Shown here in pieces: positions 63,663 through 64,000 of a stretch of DNA of 64,000 bases. The stretch covers positions 496,001 to 560,000 of the forward strand of contig JANFAH010000009.1 of the NCBI GenBank assembly GCA_024663395.1. The letters are read 5' to 3'. The translations under genes were made by a program, and so were the position numbers. Under the pieces are notes generated by a model. It ran no database searches. It was not told the origin of the DNA and saw only the letters and a program-made list of their open reading frames with translations. Source of the stretch: Pisolithus tinctorius. Taxonomy: Eukaryota > Basidiomycota > Agaricomycetes > Boletales > Pisolithaceae. Positions within the stretch are counted from its first letter, which is position 1, and every line of letters begins with the position of its first letter.

Positions 63663-64000
63663 ATGGCAGCTACATCCACAGCGGTACAGTGACTCACTTT
63701 CCTAGACGACCGTTCCAGGTTTCACCCCCACCTACAGCATCGCCAATTCACGTTCTTTGACGTTGAAACGGTCAAAGATGTCCACGATTCCGAGAGCTGT
63801 CCTGAGATATTCAAGGTATGTCATTTCGCAAATGGTACTGCTCTCCTGTCTTCACGCTCTATCTTAGAATGCGCCAGAAATCTCGGCGATGACGTCCTCG
63901 ATTGCGGGTCTTGTGGTCGCCGACATACATGGCAGCATTCATATTCTCAACCAGAGCTTTGTTTCCGTCGCTAGTTGGGTTGCACATGTCGGTGGAAGGG
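63663..64000 (+). CDS. VPS11: Vps11 (Pep5), HOPS/CORVET core subunit, 5' end only
   Basis: The gene starts at 63663 and runs off the right edge. Three exons are visible. MAATSTA joins through an intron to HRQFTFFDVETVKDVHDS, then through a second intron to NAPEISAMTSSIAGLVVADI and HGSIHILNQSF-type sequence, VASWVAHVGG. This is the opening of the Vps11 N-terminal beta-propeller, whose first blades have this order (RQFTFFD, then a GxV-D--G-I-IL strand and W-AH). Vps11 is a core subunit of the HOPS and CORVET tethers on vacuoles and endosomes and acts after the Mon1-Ccz1 step. The clathrin-like repeats and RING finger lie outside the window. Confidence 0.82.

Overview
The window is nuclear DNA of a filamentous basidiomycete, most likely an agaricomycete (mushroom-forming fungus). 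Almost every gene is cut by many introns of about 45-70 bp with GT-AG borders. The gene content is typical of that group: a NACHT-WD40 NLR, a fungal alpha-actinin, Pob3 without an HMG box, and a Kre9-like secreted protein. I rebuilt gene models by joining exons through splice sites and reading-frame phase. Where exon coordinates are given, the exon lengths sum to whole codons.

Layout, left to right. 0-12 kb: a Rif1-like gene running off the left edge (-), a small secreted Kre9/KNH-domain protein (+), a gene-poor 2.3 kb, COX20 (+), sterol isomerase EBP (-), MON1 (+) and the mitoribosomal protein mS41 (+). 12-23 kb: a C2H2 zinc-finger protein, a small Cdc25/rhodanese-type phosphatase, the porin POR1, alpha-actinin (-) and the FACT subunit POB3. 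23-32 kb: a Ras-association/PH scaffold (-), a DCAF4-type WD40 protein and a multi-pass membrane protein. 32-37.5 kb: one large NLR-type gene with 14 near-identical WD repeats. 39-48 kb: a compact block of GCFC/PAXBP1-like, RAD60-like, CET1-like RNA triphosphatase, a ZIP transporter and SLD3-like. 48-55 kb: a mitochondrial K+/H+ exchange-type gene with a decayed inverted copy beside it, an orphan gene and repeats. 55-64 kb: aquaglyceroporin, a small basic protein, branched-chain 2-oxoacid dehydrogenase E1 alpha, RAD7 and the 5' end of VPS11.

Most genes are housekeeping: genome maintenance (Rif1-like, Pob3, Rad60-like, Sld3-like, Rad7), mitochondrial function (COX20, mS41, porin, KHE-type protein, BCKDHA) and endolysosomal fusion (Mon1, Vps11). 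They do not form a pathway cluster. Several divergent pairs share short promoters, with start codons 83 to 263 bp apart.

The most unusual structure is a pair of inverted local duplications with complementary decay. COX20 plus the tail of its convergent neighbour IBP1 exists twice, at 6.56-7.35 kb and inverted at 15.53-16.24 kb. One copy keeps COX20 and only a scrap of IBP1; the other keeps IBP1 and a broken COX20. A second inverted, decayed copy, of the KHE-type gene, lies at about 48.7-49.4 kb. The other candidate for new biology is the NLR, whose WD array looks homogenised apart from a few variable surface positions, as in fungal allorecognition receptors.
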